From assembly GCA_014621425.1 (NCBI GenBank), contig JAANBB010000033.1, forward strand, positions 124,001 through 188,000: a stretch of DNA of 64,000 nucleotides, in the 5' to 3' direction. The position numbers were made by a program, and so were the translations under genes. Positions 24,313 through 36,094 of this stretch are shown in pieces (position 1 is the stretch's first letter; each line of letters starts with the position of its first letter). The stretch is from Cylindrodendrum hubeiense. Taxonomy: Eukaryota > Ascomycota > Sordariomycetes > Hypocreales > Nectriaceae. Below the pieces are notes generated by a model, which did no database searches, had not been told where the DNA came from, and saw only the letters and a program-made list of their open reading frames with translations.

Positions 24313-24885
24313 AACTATCTGGGACTGACTATTACTATAACAACTAATATGCACATGTCAGATTAATATAGATAACGGAAACAATAAGTTGATAAGTGAA
24401 GTGATGTTTCCAGAGCCCGGTCAAGTTTGTTTGGGAATATGTTTAATATGACGTAAATGAAGAGTTTATGTTATTAAATATTCTCACTTGTATACAATTA
24501 CATTTCTTAACTTCCTAACCTACTAATGATGTTATTTTTAATAGTTATTCTAGGTAGGAGGAGGAGAAATTAACGGGACAATATCGCCTCGAATATGAAG
24601 GGCCTTCTCTCCCTGCTTTCGGTACGTAGTCTATCATGATTTTCTATATTTGATAGATCTAGGATACGGGTTGAGCTATATATCAGTATCATATTAATCT
24701 CACTGCATTTCTACACATATTACCTGTGTCATCTGTGTCGCGTGTTGAAGCCCATTGTCAGCGTTGGTAACCTGGCCCGAGAATCCCAGCCCCACCTTTG
24801 TAAGAAACTCCACCACCCGGCTCCCCACCGGGCTAATCCTCACCCACAACTGGACTCAGGCCACCAAAAAGAAATGAATAAAAAA
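24313..24885. other. AT-rich spacer before the 5S array
   Basis: Very AT-rich at 24400-24720, no open gene. Nothing recognised. Confidence 0.5.
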
Positions 24886-25005
24886 ACATACAACAGCGAG
24901 GATTCCCCGGTCGTCACCGACCCGAGTACTAATTCGCCGCTTCTCAGCTTGACTAGGGGAGAGCGGACGGGATCCCGTCATTTTCTAAGAGCTATGGTCG
25001 TATGT
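24886..25005 (-). rRNA. 5S ribosomal RNA, array copy 1
   Basis: On the minus strand it begins ACATACGACCATAG and ends TGTTGTATGT, the hallmark termini of ascomycete 5S, which pair as helix I. Length is 120, against 119 for the copy at 43787, because of one inserted base (c at about 24980 in plus orientation). Two further substitutions separate it from that copy. A run of T follows on the minus strand (plus-strand A run at 24881-24886), fitting a Pol III terminator. Probably functional or very recently decayed. Confidence 0.8.
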
Positions 25006-25075
25006 GCCAGTTGTGGCGAAGAGCAGGATCAAATCCTCAGGAGCTGAGATTTCAGAAAGAGGCAAAAAAAAGAAG

Positions 25076-25194
25076 ACATACAACAGTGGGGATTCCCCGG
25101 TCGCCACCGACCCGAGTACTAATCCACCGCTTCTCAGTTTGACTAGGGGAGAGCGGACGGGATCCCGTATTTCCTAAGAGCTATGGTCGTATGT
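25076..25194 (-). rRNA. 5S ribosomal RNA, array copy 2
   Basis: 119 bases, same termini and intact helix I pairing. Differs from the copy at 43787 at several positions, nearly all transitions, such as gtcgccacc against gtcgtcacc and cagtttg against cagcttg. A T-rich terminator follows on the minus strand (plus-strand A run at 25064-25071). The spacer to copy 1 resembles the spacer after copy 2, so the unit was duplicated with its flank. May be a mildly diverged gene or a pseudogene. Confidence 0.75.
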
Positions 25195-25260
25195 GCTGGA
25201 AGTGGCATCGAGTGGAATCAAATCCACAGGAACAGAGACTTCAGGAACAGGCTAACAAAA

Positions 25261-25327
25261 ACATACGAAGGCGTGTGGATTCCCTGGTCATCACCGGGCC
25301 GAGCACTAATCTACCACTTCTCAGTGT
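25261..25327 (-). pseudogene. Truncated 5S rRNA relic, array copy 3
   Basis: Only the 3' half of the 5S (minus orientation) is recognisable, matching from acatac to ctcagtg in plus orientation with many substitutions. Homology stops at about 25327, so the 5' half and internal promoter region are missing. Helix I cannot form. It lies 185 bases from copy 2, the same period as the first two units. Confidence 0.75.
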
Positions 25328-26167
25328 TTTGCTGATCTTCGGCCAATATTTGTCGACTTTACCAGTTCCGCCGCTCCGTTCCATTTCGGAAGAACAGCAA
25401 AGGGGCGTATGTCCGTTACACTATCCATCCCCTTATAATTGACTCTATGCGAGCATTGGATGGGGGCCAGCTGAGGGGGCCTTCTCTTGTGAACTTGTCA
25501 TTGCCACGCACCACAATTTAATGACCAGGTTCGATCGTGCTATTCGTTTAGATCATGAATAGGTCACATTTAAGGTAGACACAGGGCGTTATACCGGTTG
25601 ATAATAGCATATGGGTTAATATGATACATATCTGCATAGCCAAATGTTACTCTCAGCCTGCTAGTCACGTCGGCGTCACGAGGGGATATGGTTCACCGTT
25701 ACCTCTCAACTCGGTTGGAGATGAGAGTAGGGGCTAAAGTGCTCGACAATACAGTCAGCAATAGCTATATAAATATCGAAGGCAGAGCTCAATAAATGCA
25801 TTATTTAAATCTACATTCAGACTTGGATTACAGGATATTGATACAAGTTTTTAAAGCATACTGTAAGTTCAAACACTAGGTATCTAGGTGCAAATGTATA
25901 GAAGCGGCTCTCATTTTTAGCTCACGAATCAGAGCTCGGAAAGCATTTGCACTTTACTCTCAAGTCACGCGTGCTCCTTTTGCGATCTCATTGGTAGCCT
26001 TGTCATCAATTAACAACATTAGGCACGCCAGGTCAGTAATTTATAGGCCTGAGGCCAAGTTATTGGTGTTTATTACTTAAGGCCCTCCCAGACCTTTTCC
26101 GAGACACTTTGTCATCTTCTTACAACAAAACGTTTCGTCGAACAGTCCCGACATAAAACTTCAACCA
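25328..26167. other. Intergenic region, no gene seen
   Basis: 840 bases between the 5S array and the NLR-like gene. AT-rich, no recognisable feature. Confidence 0.5.
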
Positions 26168-29100
26168 ATGAGCGGCTTCGAGATTGTTAGCGTCATTGCT
26201 GCCGTGCCAGCGGTGGTTCAGCTTGCAACAGAGTCCATCAAGCTCATCCGAGGATGCGCCAGCAATTCCAGTCTTCTGAAAGTCATTAGAGGTGCGGATG
26301 TGCAACTAGAACTCTTGAAAGACCTTCTCAATAGTCTAGATCGCCGATGCAAGAAGAATTCGTGGACGGCCGATCAGTTTCGAGCTGAGCCGGGCTCTAG
26401 CAGAACTGCGCCAGGAGCTCAACGCTCTCAACGGATTGCTCAAGGCGGCCATCATCGCCACAAACAAGGGGGGGTTGCGGCTTTTCAGACGCGCCATGCT
26501 CACTTTCAATGGATACGAAAATGAATTTAAAGAACAGATGCAGCAGATTGAGCATTTCAAAACACTTCTCACGTTAACACTGACGGATAGTATGCATGTT
26601 TGCCTTGAAGGTATAGTTAAACATAAATCTTACGTCTTTTTGCTCCTTGCTAATGTTATCCCTTCACAATTTCAGCTCATGCTGCTTCACAAAAGGCTTC
26701 TCGTCGTGCACAGTTGAAAGCAATTCTTCAGCCCTGCACGGCTAGCTTCATACCTCCGAAGTTGCCAGGAACCTGTGAATGGTTTCCATCGCATCCCTAT
26801 GTGATCCGATGGATGGAGTCTCAGGAAGCCGACGCATCGACCAGAGGATTGTGCATCTATGGCGTCAAGGGATGTGGCAAGTCTGTACTGGCATCCAATC
26901 TGGACCTCGATCTCTCTCATGACAAGATGACGTTGGCTTTCTTTTCTTTCTGGGCCCAGAGCGAGAGTCAGAGGAGGTTCACGAATATGCTATCGACACT
27001 AGCGTGGAACTTATTACTCCATCTGTCCGATGAATCATTTGACGAAATTGCATCAACTATTGTACGCTTTTCGGACATTTCGGCAGCCAACCTCCTGGAA
27101 TTCAACAGCAATATCATCACCACGCTAGGTCACCAAGTGACTTTAGTTATTGATGGTCTAGATGAGAGCGTTGAGGAATGGAACAGCACAACAGAGGGAG
27201 GACTAGAACTGATCCTTGACCTCCTCAATGCCCACCCCTCCTTGCGAGTGCTACTCCTGGGGAGGGAAAGTGATACTAGAGGGTGCTTGAAGGTTTTTAC
27301 TGGGATCGAGATCACTGAGGATTTAGTGCAAGGCGACATGAAAATGCTCATCTCTTCTGAGCTGAAGCATATACCCAACCTTAACCCTAATCTCCAAAAT
27401 CAAATAGAGACGGTTCTCATGGATAAGTCTACTGTCATGTTCCTCTGGGTCAAGCTCACATTCAAGGAGCTGCGAAGATGTTTCAGTGCAGCCGAAATCA
27501 AGTCCACCCTTGATAGCCTCCCTCGAAGCCTGGAAGCAGAATACCACCGGCTGTTCTTGCAGCTAGCCTCAAGACTGGGATGCAGCTCAATCAGTTCACA
27601 ACCTTCCATCGGAGCTCGTCGAGCCCGACGATTGCTTCAGCTCATTCTTGGTGCCGCGGAACCGCTTACGCTCGATGAACTCAGGCATGCGTACGCTGTG
27701 TCATCATCATCTGAAGCAGATTGGAGGGACTACTTGTTGAGTGACGACGGAATCATTCACTCATGTGGGGATTTTATCCACCTCTCTGAAAATCGCGTAT
27801 ATCTTAGCCATGCATCTATCGGTGACTTCCTTACTCGAGATTTACCGATGTGGGAGACGACTCCTGACATCGAAATCTTTCATATCAACCGGAAAGAGAA
27901 CCACCGCTTTTTGGCAACGATCTGCATGCAATATCTGGAGATTGTAGAATGGGACCACTTCGCCATCTCGGTTCCTTCAAAACCAATCGATTCCCTGGCA
28001 ACTCGATTTCCATTCCTGATATATGCGGCTGAACAATTAATCGGTCATTTCTTCGACTCCGAACCCGCATCACATGGCCTTGTGGAACCAATGAAAGAAT
28101 TTGTTGAGTCGTCGCAGTTCTGCAATTGGATGGAATGCTGGATTGAAAGAGTATTGGCTGCTGAAGTAATGGAAGACTGGAGTAGGGGTCTAGGCACAGT
28201 CGAGTGCCTCCTTGACCTTACACAGCTTGCACGTTGGTACAACAGTAATTCCGATGAAATTTCACAGGACCCGTTTTCTAATCGACTTGAACGAGAGGCT
28301 GCACGGCGCGAAGCCGCCCATGGCTTGAACGATGTCAAGACGCAGAGTTGGAGTAACGTTCTCGGTCTCTGGCAGGTTCTTAACATGTCAAATGTCATGG
28401 ATGATCAGAGTGGAAGCACGCCAGAGAATCCGCTTTTGAAGATTCCAAGGCCACTCACAACTACGAGCCGCCAAGCTTTCAAGAACGCAAAACACTCTCT
28501 AGTGGTGAAGAGAATTGGAACTAAAGTCCTCTCTGACTTTTCAACTCGAAACCTCATTCGAGTTGTAACAGGAATCAATTCCCTAAGCCTGGGCGTCCAG
28601 CTCCCGACACCAGATGACGTACTTTTCGAGATTGCATTCAAGTACTCCAATCGTATCCCGGTTGCAGCAGTGTTAAAAACAGCACATTTCTTTATTGATA
28701 AAGGCAAATACGAACATGCCACGAAGCTCTGTTGTGCGGCTCAAAGCAGAGTTGACGGCAACCGCGACCTAAACGAGGCATGGTGTCTTTTGTGCATGGC
28801 ATCGATCATGTCCGCACAAGAAAGGCACGAGGAACAGATCGATCTCTTGCGTCAGGCATTGGCGATTTTTGATAAGTTGCCTTCAAGTTTTCTACATCAG
28901 ATGTACAGCTTAGAGGCTACTGCAAGCTTGATTAAGCAACTAGTGAGGCTTAAGAAAAGTGAACCACAGGAAGAAGCATTTCACAAAGCAAAAAGGCTTT
29001 TACATCTTTTCAACTCTCGGCCCCCCGAAAAGTCTCGACTGGATCTAAGTTGGGATTCAATTGCCAAGAGGTCGAAATTGTGGACAGTATTTCACGGTAA

Positions 29101-30640
29101 CCAGTGGTATATCATCGCAAGGAGTCTTGTGGAGACAAAGTATCTCCCTGAAGCTCTAGCAGCCTCCGAGCTTTCATTAAAACTGACGGGGAAAGTATTC
29201 TGTTCGCAAGATGCCTTAGCGATGAGACAGATTACATTAGCATGTATTCATTACACAGCCGGAAGATGCGACAAAGCCAATAAAATATTCGGGACGATCC
29301 TGGAAAACTCAACGCTTGAAAAAGACACATATTTGAGTGCTGTATGGAACCGATCCTGGGCTTTAAATGCGCTTCAGAGGCCCGATGAAGCACTGAAAAT
29401 TCTTCAAGATGCCAGGTTCAAGATCCAATGTGACAACTGGGATAATATGTTCCGGGGCCGCATTGCGAAGCTCCTGGCTGATCAAGGCATGGCAGCGGAG
29501 GCATGGGCAGAAATTTCCAGGATCGACTTCTTAACGCAACACCCAAAAGGGGACGAATCCATATATTCCTACATTTGTACTGTCTTTTCGGCAGTGCTAA
29601 AACAGCTTGCCCGTCACAAGGACGCAGCACAGCCTCACATCGACTCGGATATCAAAACCTGGGCAGAAAAGACCATACAGCGACTTCAATGCGCAAAGGC
29701 AAAATCATGGCTGAATAATATGTCCACAGTTGGCCATCTGCTGCACGAATTTAATTTTTTTGAAGAATCCAACGCATTCCTCCATGAATATTTGCGTCGT
29801 CTACCTATCGATGATGCAACCGCAATGTCGCTAATGAGTAAAATGGTCATGTGGGGAGTTTCTTACCAACTTAATGGCAATCTTTGCAATGCGGAAAGAC
29901 TCTATAGTAGCTTTCTTGAGCTCGATCTGTCTGAGGTTCCTCGAGTGGTTGTTTTGCAGTTCCATCAGCGCCTGGCTCTTGTATATGAAGAGCTGAGTGA
30001 GTGGAACCTCGCCGCCGACAGGTTTCAATCACTCTCCGAAGGACTTCACCGCCTAAACTTGTCACCAAATGAGGACCGTACGACATGGGGACTCTATTAT
30101 AGCGGCAGGTCATTATACTACAGAGATGACTGGAGTGGAGCTATTTTGAAGTTCAGAAGTGCTATATCAGCTGCTGGAAACATCCCTGATACCTACCACT
30201 CTTTGATTGCGCTATCTTCTGGTTATCTCGGACTATGCGCTGCTTTTATTCAATCCCGTGATCACAAATCGGCTGAAGCTGCAAGTCTAAAAGCTCTTCA
30301 GTATTGCAAAGAGGCTATGTTTGTATTGAGCCTTCGCGTGAGAAAAAAGAGTGATTCAACGGGTGGTGACTTGAGTGGTGACTCAAGTGGTAATTCGAGC
30401 GGTGACTCAGGCGATGACTCGGGCGATGATGTGCACGCAGGTGAGGTTTCGTCAGGAGAATCGGTAGCAGAGAGTTCAGATACCTACTACGATAGTTTGG
30501 TTTTGGAATTAAAATATCTCAGCAAAACAGTTGAGGAATTGGAGTCTGATGGAGAAAGACTATTAGAAGGCATATCTATGGATAGATTTAGGTCTTGGCG
30601 AGTCGAGGGAACCAGGTGTCTTAACTTTTTGTGGAAGTAG
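26168..30640 (+). pseudogene. NLR-like STAND NTPase with TPR-type solenoid, apparent 1-nt frameshift
   Basis: Fungal NOD-like receptor architecture, about 1461 residues once the frame is bridged. Segments: 26168-26589 then 26676-30640 with a GT-AG intron (phase 1). The N-terminal ~130 residues start MSGFEIVSVIAAVPAVVQLA, like fungal STAND effector/helical N-domains. The NTPase has Walker A GVKGCGKS near residue 203 and Walker B VTLVIDGLDE near 295. The C-terminal ~600 residues are helix-turn-helix repeats of TPR type (for example HFFIDKGKYEHATKLC), then an acidic Ser-Gly-Asp repeat (30352-30435). At 26378-26380 the frame must shift by one: dropping one T of TTT joins WTADQ to FELSRALAELRQEL. 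No intron can do this. It is either a real inactivating indel or a sequencing error; the remaining 1300 codons are open, favouring error or very recent loss. Likely role: non-self recognition and cell death signalling. Confidence 0.82.
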
Positions 30641-33600
30641 TTACATATAGAAATATTCAATTTCTTTGATTCTACTGCATTTGTTACGTATACTCCCCTC
30701 GAGTCTACTTAGTACAAGGCGCATGTATGATGCTTTCCGTCGCACTAACCGTTTTATTATCTTCTTAGTTCGGTGTTGTTGAGCTTATTATGAACTAGAT
30801 GTAATTAGGCTATTAGGTTCTCTCAGAGCCTCTCAACTGCTTGCTTTAAGTTCTCAGAGCTGAATCGCGTACCTCCAAGTTTGATGCGATGCCTCCGTTT
30901 TGGAGTCACATGGTCGAGAGAACTTGCCGGGATATCGAATTTTCCAAGAGTCACAGGCATAAGATTTTCCATTTTCCATTAATTGGCGGTTATATTGACG
31001 ATATCAGTCGCTCGGAGAGAAAACAAAACCAAACGCCTTGTTTAATCATTCCTAGGCTAGCCGCCGCCAATTTGAGTATTAATCCATTGCTTCATCAACA
31101 CATCCACTTTCCATCAGGGAGGCTCCGCGATGGAGATGTGTATGTAGGCCATGCTTAGGATTGCCTGTTGCTTGGCAGTAGCAAAGCGGTTACGGAAATG
31201 CCGAAATAGCGCTGGTTATATTTCGCTGTATCGTCAGGCCTGGAGAACAACGAGTAGAAAATGAGAGTGGCGCTTTTTCTGTCGCGGTATACATAAACGC
31301 GTAAGAAGCCGTTAAGTGTCTCAATATTCGTCTCATATGCCAGGCAAACAGTATGAGACCGAAATCAGACCGAGATAGATATCAGCGCAACCATGCCTGG
31401 GCCGTGCCGAGCAAACCTTAGACTCCAATGAGCGACGTTAACCTTCTAATGTCTCAAAACACGCGTGTCGCGTCCCGTATACTATACCCCATATCGTATG
31501 CATCATGTGACCTATGTCTCTTACTTGACTATTACCTTCTCTCCTGTTTCTCCCGAGTCATTAGAGGTCATTTTGCTTCTCTTTCGGGGCAATTTCCGTA
31601 CGATCGGCAATACTCACATCTCCCAGCCGTGCCGTTTCACATCTGTCTTATTCGTCACTACTGCTGCCTGATATTCGGCAGTTCCAATTAACAGAAGGTG
31701 ATTGGTAGTTTCCCGTCTTCAAGAGGCATGCACTTCCCTATCCGTTGGTCGGAGTCTTTAAAACCGATGCCAGTGTCTCCAGGACTGTGCGCCAATAACA
31801 AGGCATTCAGGACATGTGGCTCCACTGCAAGTGCCAAACAGGCTCCCTGATCAAACCGGGTAGTTAGCAATATCCAACGTCCAACAAAGACTACACCTTG
31901 CCTTTACTCTAGAACAAATACCTACCGTGCTAGGGTAAAACCTCTGCCCTCGCACGGCTGGTTCCTACTATCCAATCCTCAGCGTCCTCGATTATTGCAG
32001 CACTCACTACAATTTCATCAGACAACTTTTCCCCCGTTCCGCAGCTTTCCAGACCCGGAGCAAGGATTAGCTGGGTGGATAAGACCATGCTCGTGATCCT
32101 CGTGTGCCTTGCCGACTACGCTCGCCAACCCAAATCTGTATTGCGTGGTACATAGTCTGTCGACATCCCCAACCAACTCGACTATTCATGCACCTCAACT
32201 CTGGGTGCTATAATGATAGCATGCGAGCCTCATGTGTGATGCATCAATATCAATCTGTCCAATATTTTGGCACTCCGCAAGAAGCTGCTGATAGATCCAG
32301 CAATAGAGGACAAAGATCACCACCTCATAGTAGCGTCGATGACTGGCGCAATATCGCTACAGGACTTGCCTGCTTATCGACCTACTTCACTAATTATGGA
32401 GGGTTCAGTACCTTACTTCAATAATGTGCAAATGGAGCAACTTCTAGAGCGATATGTGAGGGGTTTCCGACTAAGCAGGTGTTTTCCAACATTATCGCAG
32501 CATTATTTTATCATATCCCAGCTTCAATGACACGCTTTCCCAAAAGCAAAAGGGGTGGGTATTGTGTTTGACTTCAAAAAGTGGGAGGGATTTCGAAGCA
32601 TTATCGCCTAAGCTAAGGGTTCAAAGCGTATTGAGAGTCTAGCAACCCCCTAAACCCGAGTCATGTCCCCGATATGTCCAACTTTTGCTTTGGATTTGTA
32701 GTTATTTGCCGGGGCTTCGGACTCTTGTGGTTCTTCCCGCTGTGTGGCTTCTGGTTGATATAGAGGCTGTGCTTACGACCTTACTCCTGAATTGTGGAGG
32801 CAGCTGTACCCAGGCATTATGTGCGCGGGGCTTCGGGTTCTTCGCCGTGATGACGCGGTACACTTACCCACGCATGATGCAGGTCAGCGATTGATTTCTA
32901 CGCGTCGGAGGACCTCCTCTGATATTTGTGTTTCATTTTCCAACCTAAAAACCTGTACCTATGCTATTCAAGTCCTATCGCAAGACGGTTCCAATTCAGT
33001 TCTGGCATTAATCATTTGGGTAAGAGATGGTCGGGCATTATTGAAAATTGTTCCCTGGTTGGTACGATCCATTCAGTCGATGGATGTCGGATGCGTTTTT
33101 GTCCCGTTTCAATCCGGTTGGCGGACTCTGGATCCTCCCAACCTCCATAGCCGGCCAGTACTCATGGGTGAAATTTGTACCCAGACTCATCCTTTACCAA
33201 TCAGGGCTTAAGTAGGCCAATTAGGCACTTGTCCGGCAACCAGTTCTTGGGAGACAAATGATTCACTAGCCCTGCATAATTATGAGACACTTCGAGCTTT
33301 GCACAAAATTGACAGAGCTTAGTAAGCATGATACCCTACTGCACTGAGACGGGACTTATCATTCATTCCCTTGATCCAACTTGGAAAGATCGCTTCATAG
33401 TACATTCGGCGATTTTACTCAAGTACACCAATTTAGTTGTTAGGCAATTCCAAATTCTATTTTCATAATACCAAAAATCATCTAATTGATCTAATTCACA
33501 TTCTTGTCAACAGGAGTATCTCTCATCTGTGGATCGAGTTGAAGCTTTTTAGATCTACCTGTAGGGTAGGCTCGCCCCTGTACTGGGTCAGCCACGGTGA

Positions 33601-33935
33601 ATTATCCGAGCTTCCACTAACGGTAACATACTTGGTAATTTGAGAGTTCTACGAGTTTACATGATATATTCTGTGGGAATCCTTAACATTTGTATTTTAG
33701 TAATATTTTCTTGATGCAACAAAAAATAATATCTGCTTTTTCAGGAGTCACAGTTGAAAGCAGTTCAAAACTATGCACCGATTGCCATTCATGGGAAACC
33801 GATAAATTTAGCGATTCACATCTATTAAAGCTATTTTATGCAAATCATATTCATACAGAGCTTTCACAATCGACCACAACGCGAGACTAATCTCAAAATC
33901 CTTCACACCTAATATGTACCAGAAAAGTCACCCGT
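30641..33935. other. 3.3-kb gene-poor region
   Basis: No complete gene found. Two overlapping frames at 32104-32530 (+) translate to protein-like but unrecognised sequence (for example MTGAISLQDLPAYRPTSLI), possibly a gene relic. Otherwise AT-rich with short open stretches only. Confidence 0.45.
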
Positions 33936-35928
33936 TTACAGGTGGTGGCGTGCGAGATGTCGGCGTCTTCGAGCGTTGCAAGCGGAAGAACCAGCGGGGA
34001 GCTGAGCAACGGTCGAGGTAGGAGTAGCCTCGGGGGTAGAATCGGTAGACTCGGTAGCCTCGACAACCTCAGAGGCTGAGAAAGCAGCGGAAGTGGTGAT
34101 GATGGAGATGAAAGACGGGCCTTCAGGAGTGTTGGGGATGGCGACCACAGAAGTCGTGGCCTGGACATCGCTCTCAACGGCAACACTGGTAGGCGTCACA
34201 GCCGCAGCCGAAGAAGTAACCACGGCCTCGGCCGAGGAAACAATCACGGCTTCAGCCGAGGAGGCAACAACAGCGTCGGCCGAGGAAGCAACCACAGCTT
34301 CGGCGGAAGAAGCAACCACAGCTGCGGCGGAAGAAGCAACTACGGCGGTAGAAGCGGCAGCGGCGGCAGTTGTCTCAGCAGCCTCCTCGGAGTCGGATCC
34401 AGCCAGCAGAGCGCTGTAAGCGGCAACACCGGGGTAGTACGAAGCTCGAAGAGTCGGGATGGCGATGGAGGCACTGAGGCCCAAGCCAGTCGAGATCTCA
34501 TTGTCCATGGTGGAGATAGCGTAGTCGGTAACGGCAGTCACAGTCTGAGTGCTAGTGACGGTAGAGGATCCGCTGCCCTCAGCCAGGCAGGCACCAGAGC
34601 CGTAGGCGTTGTTGCACCAGTACTCAACGGTATCTCCATCCTCAGTCCACACGTTGAAATCCTCGACAACCATGTCAGTGCAGGGAACATCGGGAGGGCA
34701 GTTGAGCTTGATGGGTCCACGCTGGGCGCCGTTGAGGCAGGTACCGGCCCAACCAGCGAAGGTGAAGTTGGTGTACAGGATTCCGTCGCCATCGATGGGG
34801 GACATGGACGACCAGGTGGCATCGAGATCAAGAGTGTAGGCGTTGGAGTGGCCAATGAAGTTGTTGAGCTGCACGTTGGAGACGGTTCCGCTGCCACCGT
34901 ACGACTTGAACATGTACATCTGGTTCGAGTTCTGGGTGTAGACGTTGTTGTAGATGACGTTGGAAATAGCTGAAGCTGGGATTAGCCGTGAAGCGCGACA
35001 AAGACACAATTGTACTTACCAGTGTCGGCACCGAGAGATCCCATGGCGCAGCCGCCGGACCAGTTGCAGAAGATGTTCTCGATCAAAATGTTGTTGGCAG
35101 GGCTCTTAACGGTGACGCACTCGTCCTTGTTGCTGACTTCGACATCGTGGACCCAGATGTTGGTGCTCCAGAGACTGATGCCATCCAGACCACCCTCGTT
35201 TCCACCGTGGATGACCATGTTGTAGACCTCTCCGTCCGTGCAGGTATCCATGGCGAAATGGAATTGAGGAGCTAGAACCGAGTTAGTTTGTTTCTGATTG
35301 GAAATCGATTAGGTAGTCTTACAGTCAACGAGAGCGACATCGTGGATAGAGAAGCTGTTCACGTCGTAGAAGCGGAGAATACGAGGACCATACTCGCCAT
35401 CTGAAATTCAATTAGCTCAATCGCACATTCAAGTATACTCATCCCGAGTCTTACCCTTGTGGAACTCATATCCATATCCCTGGACAGCACCCTTCGAGTT
35501 GCTGCTGTAGAACTCAAAATCCTCCATATGCTGGAAGAAGAGCATGTTACCGCCATCGGTGCTACGTCCGTGTTAGTCAAGTAACGAGCAGGGGACGGAT
35601 TAATATCTAACCCAATGCGGTAGATGATGCCATCGAGGCGGAAAGACATAGCGTCTCCGGAGAGCTTCAACCAGGTTGAGAGTCCATAGTCACCCTCTGG
35701 GATATAGACCTCGCCTCCAGTGGCGCTGCAAGCATCCCAAGCGTCGCTAATGGCTTGGCTGTTGTCGGTTGTGGCTGATGCCACACCGCCGTAATCCATA
35801 ATGTTGCATGTCTTGATGGCGGCCTTGGCGGCTCGGGAGGTGAGAGGGCCAACGGCTCCACTGAGCTGCGCAGCAGCGTGGAGGCTGAAGGCCGCGGCAA
35901 TCAATGCCGATAGTCCGAATCGAGCCAT
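33936..35928 (-). CDS. Secreted rhamnogalacturonase, glycoside hydrolase family 28
   Basis: Secreted parallel beta-helix enzyme that cleaves the rhamnogalacturonan backbone of pectin. Exons (minus): 35928-35612, 35561-35455, 35400-35323, 35271-35020, 34969-33936; GT-AG and in phase; 595 residues. Signal peptide about residues 1-20 ([20 protein letters not shown]). Family landmarks in order: [90 protein letters not shown]. These match the rhamnogalacturonase branch rather than polygalacturonases (no NTD/GHG set). After the catalytic domain (about residue 425) comes an Ala/Ser/Val-rich tail with an 8-residue repeat (34201-34350) and a polybasic end ([11 protein letters not shown]). The tail is unlike the short tails of typical members; it may be a wall-facing linker. 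Confidence 0.93.
34201..34350 (-). repeat. 24-bp coding repeat in rhamnogalacturonase tail
   Basis: About six imperfect 24-bp units encoding [12 protein letters not shown] octapeptides (variants [24 protein letters not shown]). Confidence 0.75.
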
Positions 35929-36083
35929 GGTAAAGAGCGGTAAGCGATCGGATTAGAAACGAAAGAATGGATAGCTACAGGGCGATCGTCGACACTGAAG
36001 ACGAAAAGAGCGGACACACAAACGAATGAAGAACAACACGGGAAACACACAGAAACACGAAAAGGGACATGCCCGACAACAGT

Positions 36084-36094
36084 TTTTATATAAC
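36084..36094 (-). promoter_or_regulatory. TATA box of the rhamnogalacturonase gene
   Basis: Minus-strand TTATATAAAAA, about 155 bases before the ATG at 35928. Confidence 0.5.

Larger units (their letters stand above)
24886..25327. repeat. Tandem array of ~190-bp units, each holding a 5S
   Basis: Unit starts at 24886, 25076 and 25261 (periods 190 and 185). Spacers after copies 1 and 2 share a recognisable backbone including atcaaatcc followed by cagga, so the whole unit was duplicated. Confidence 0.75.

Noticed and set aside
34093..34419. Plus-strand open frame opposite the rhamnogalacturonase tail
   Set aside because: Composition artefact of the Ala/Ser/Val repeat; the minus-strand gene is supported by five phased exons.
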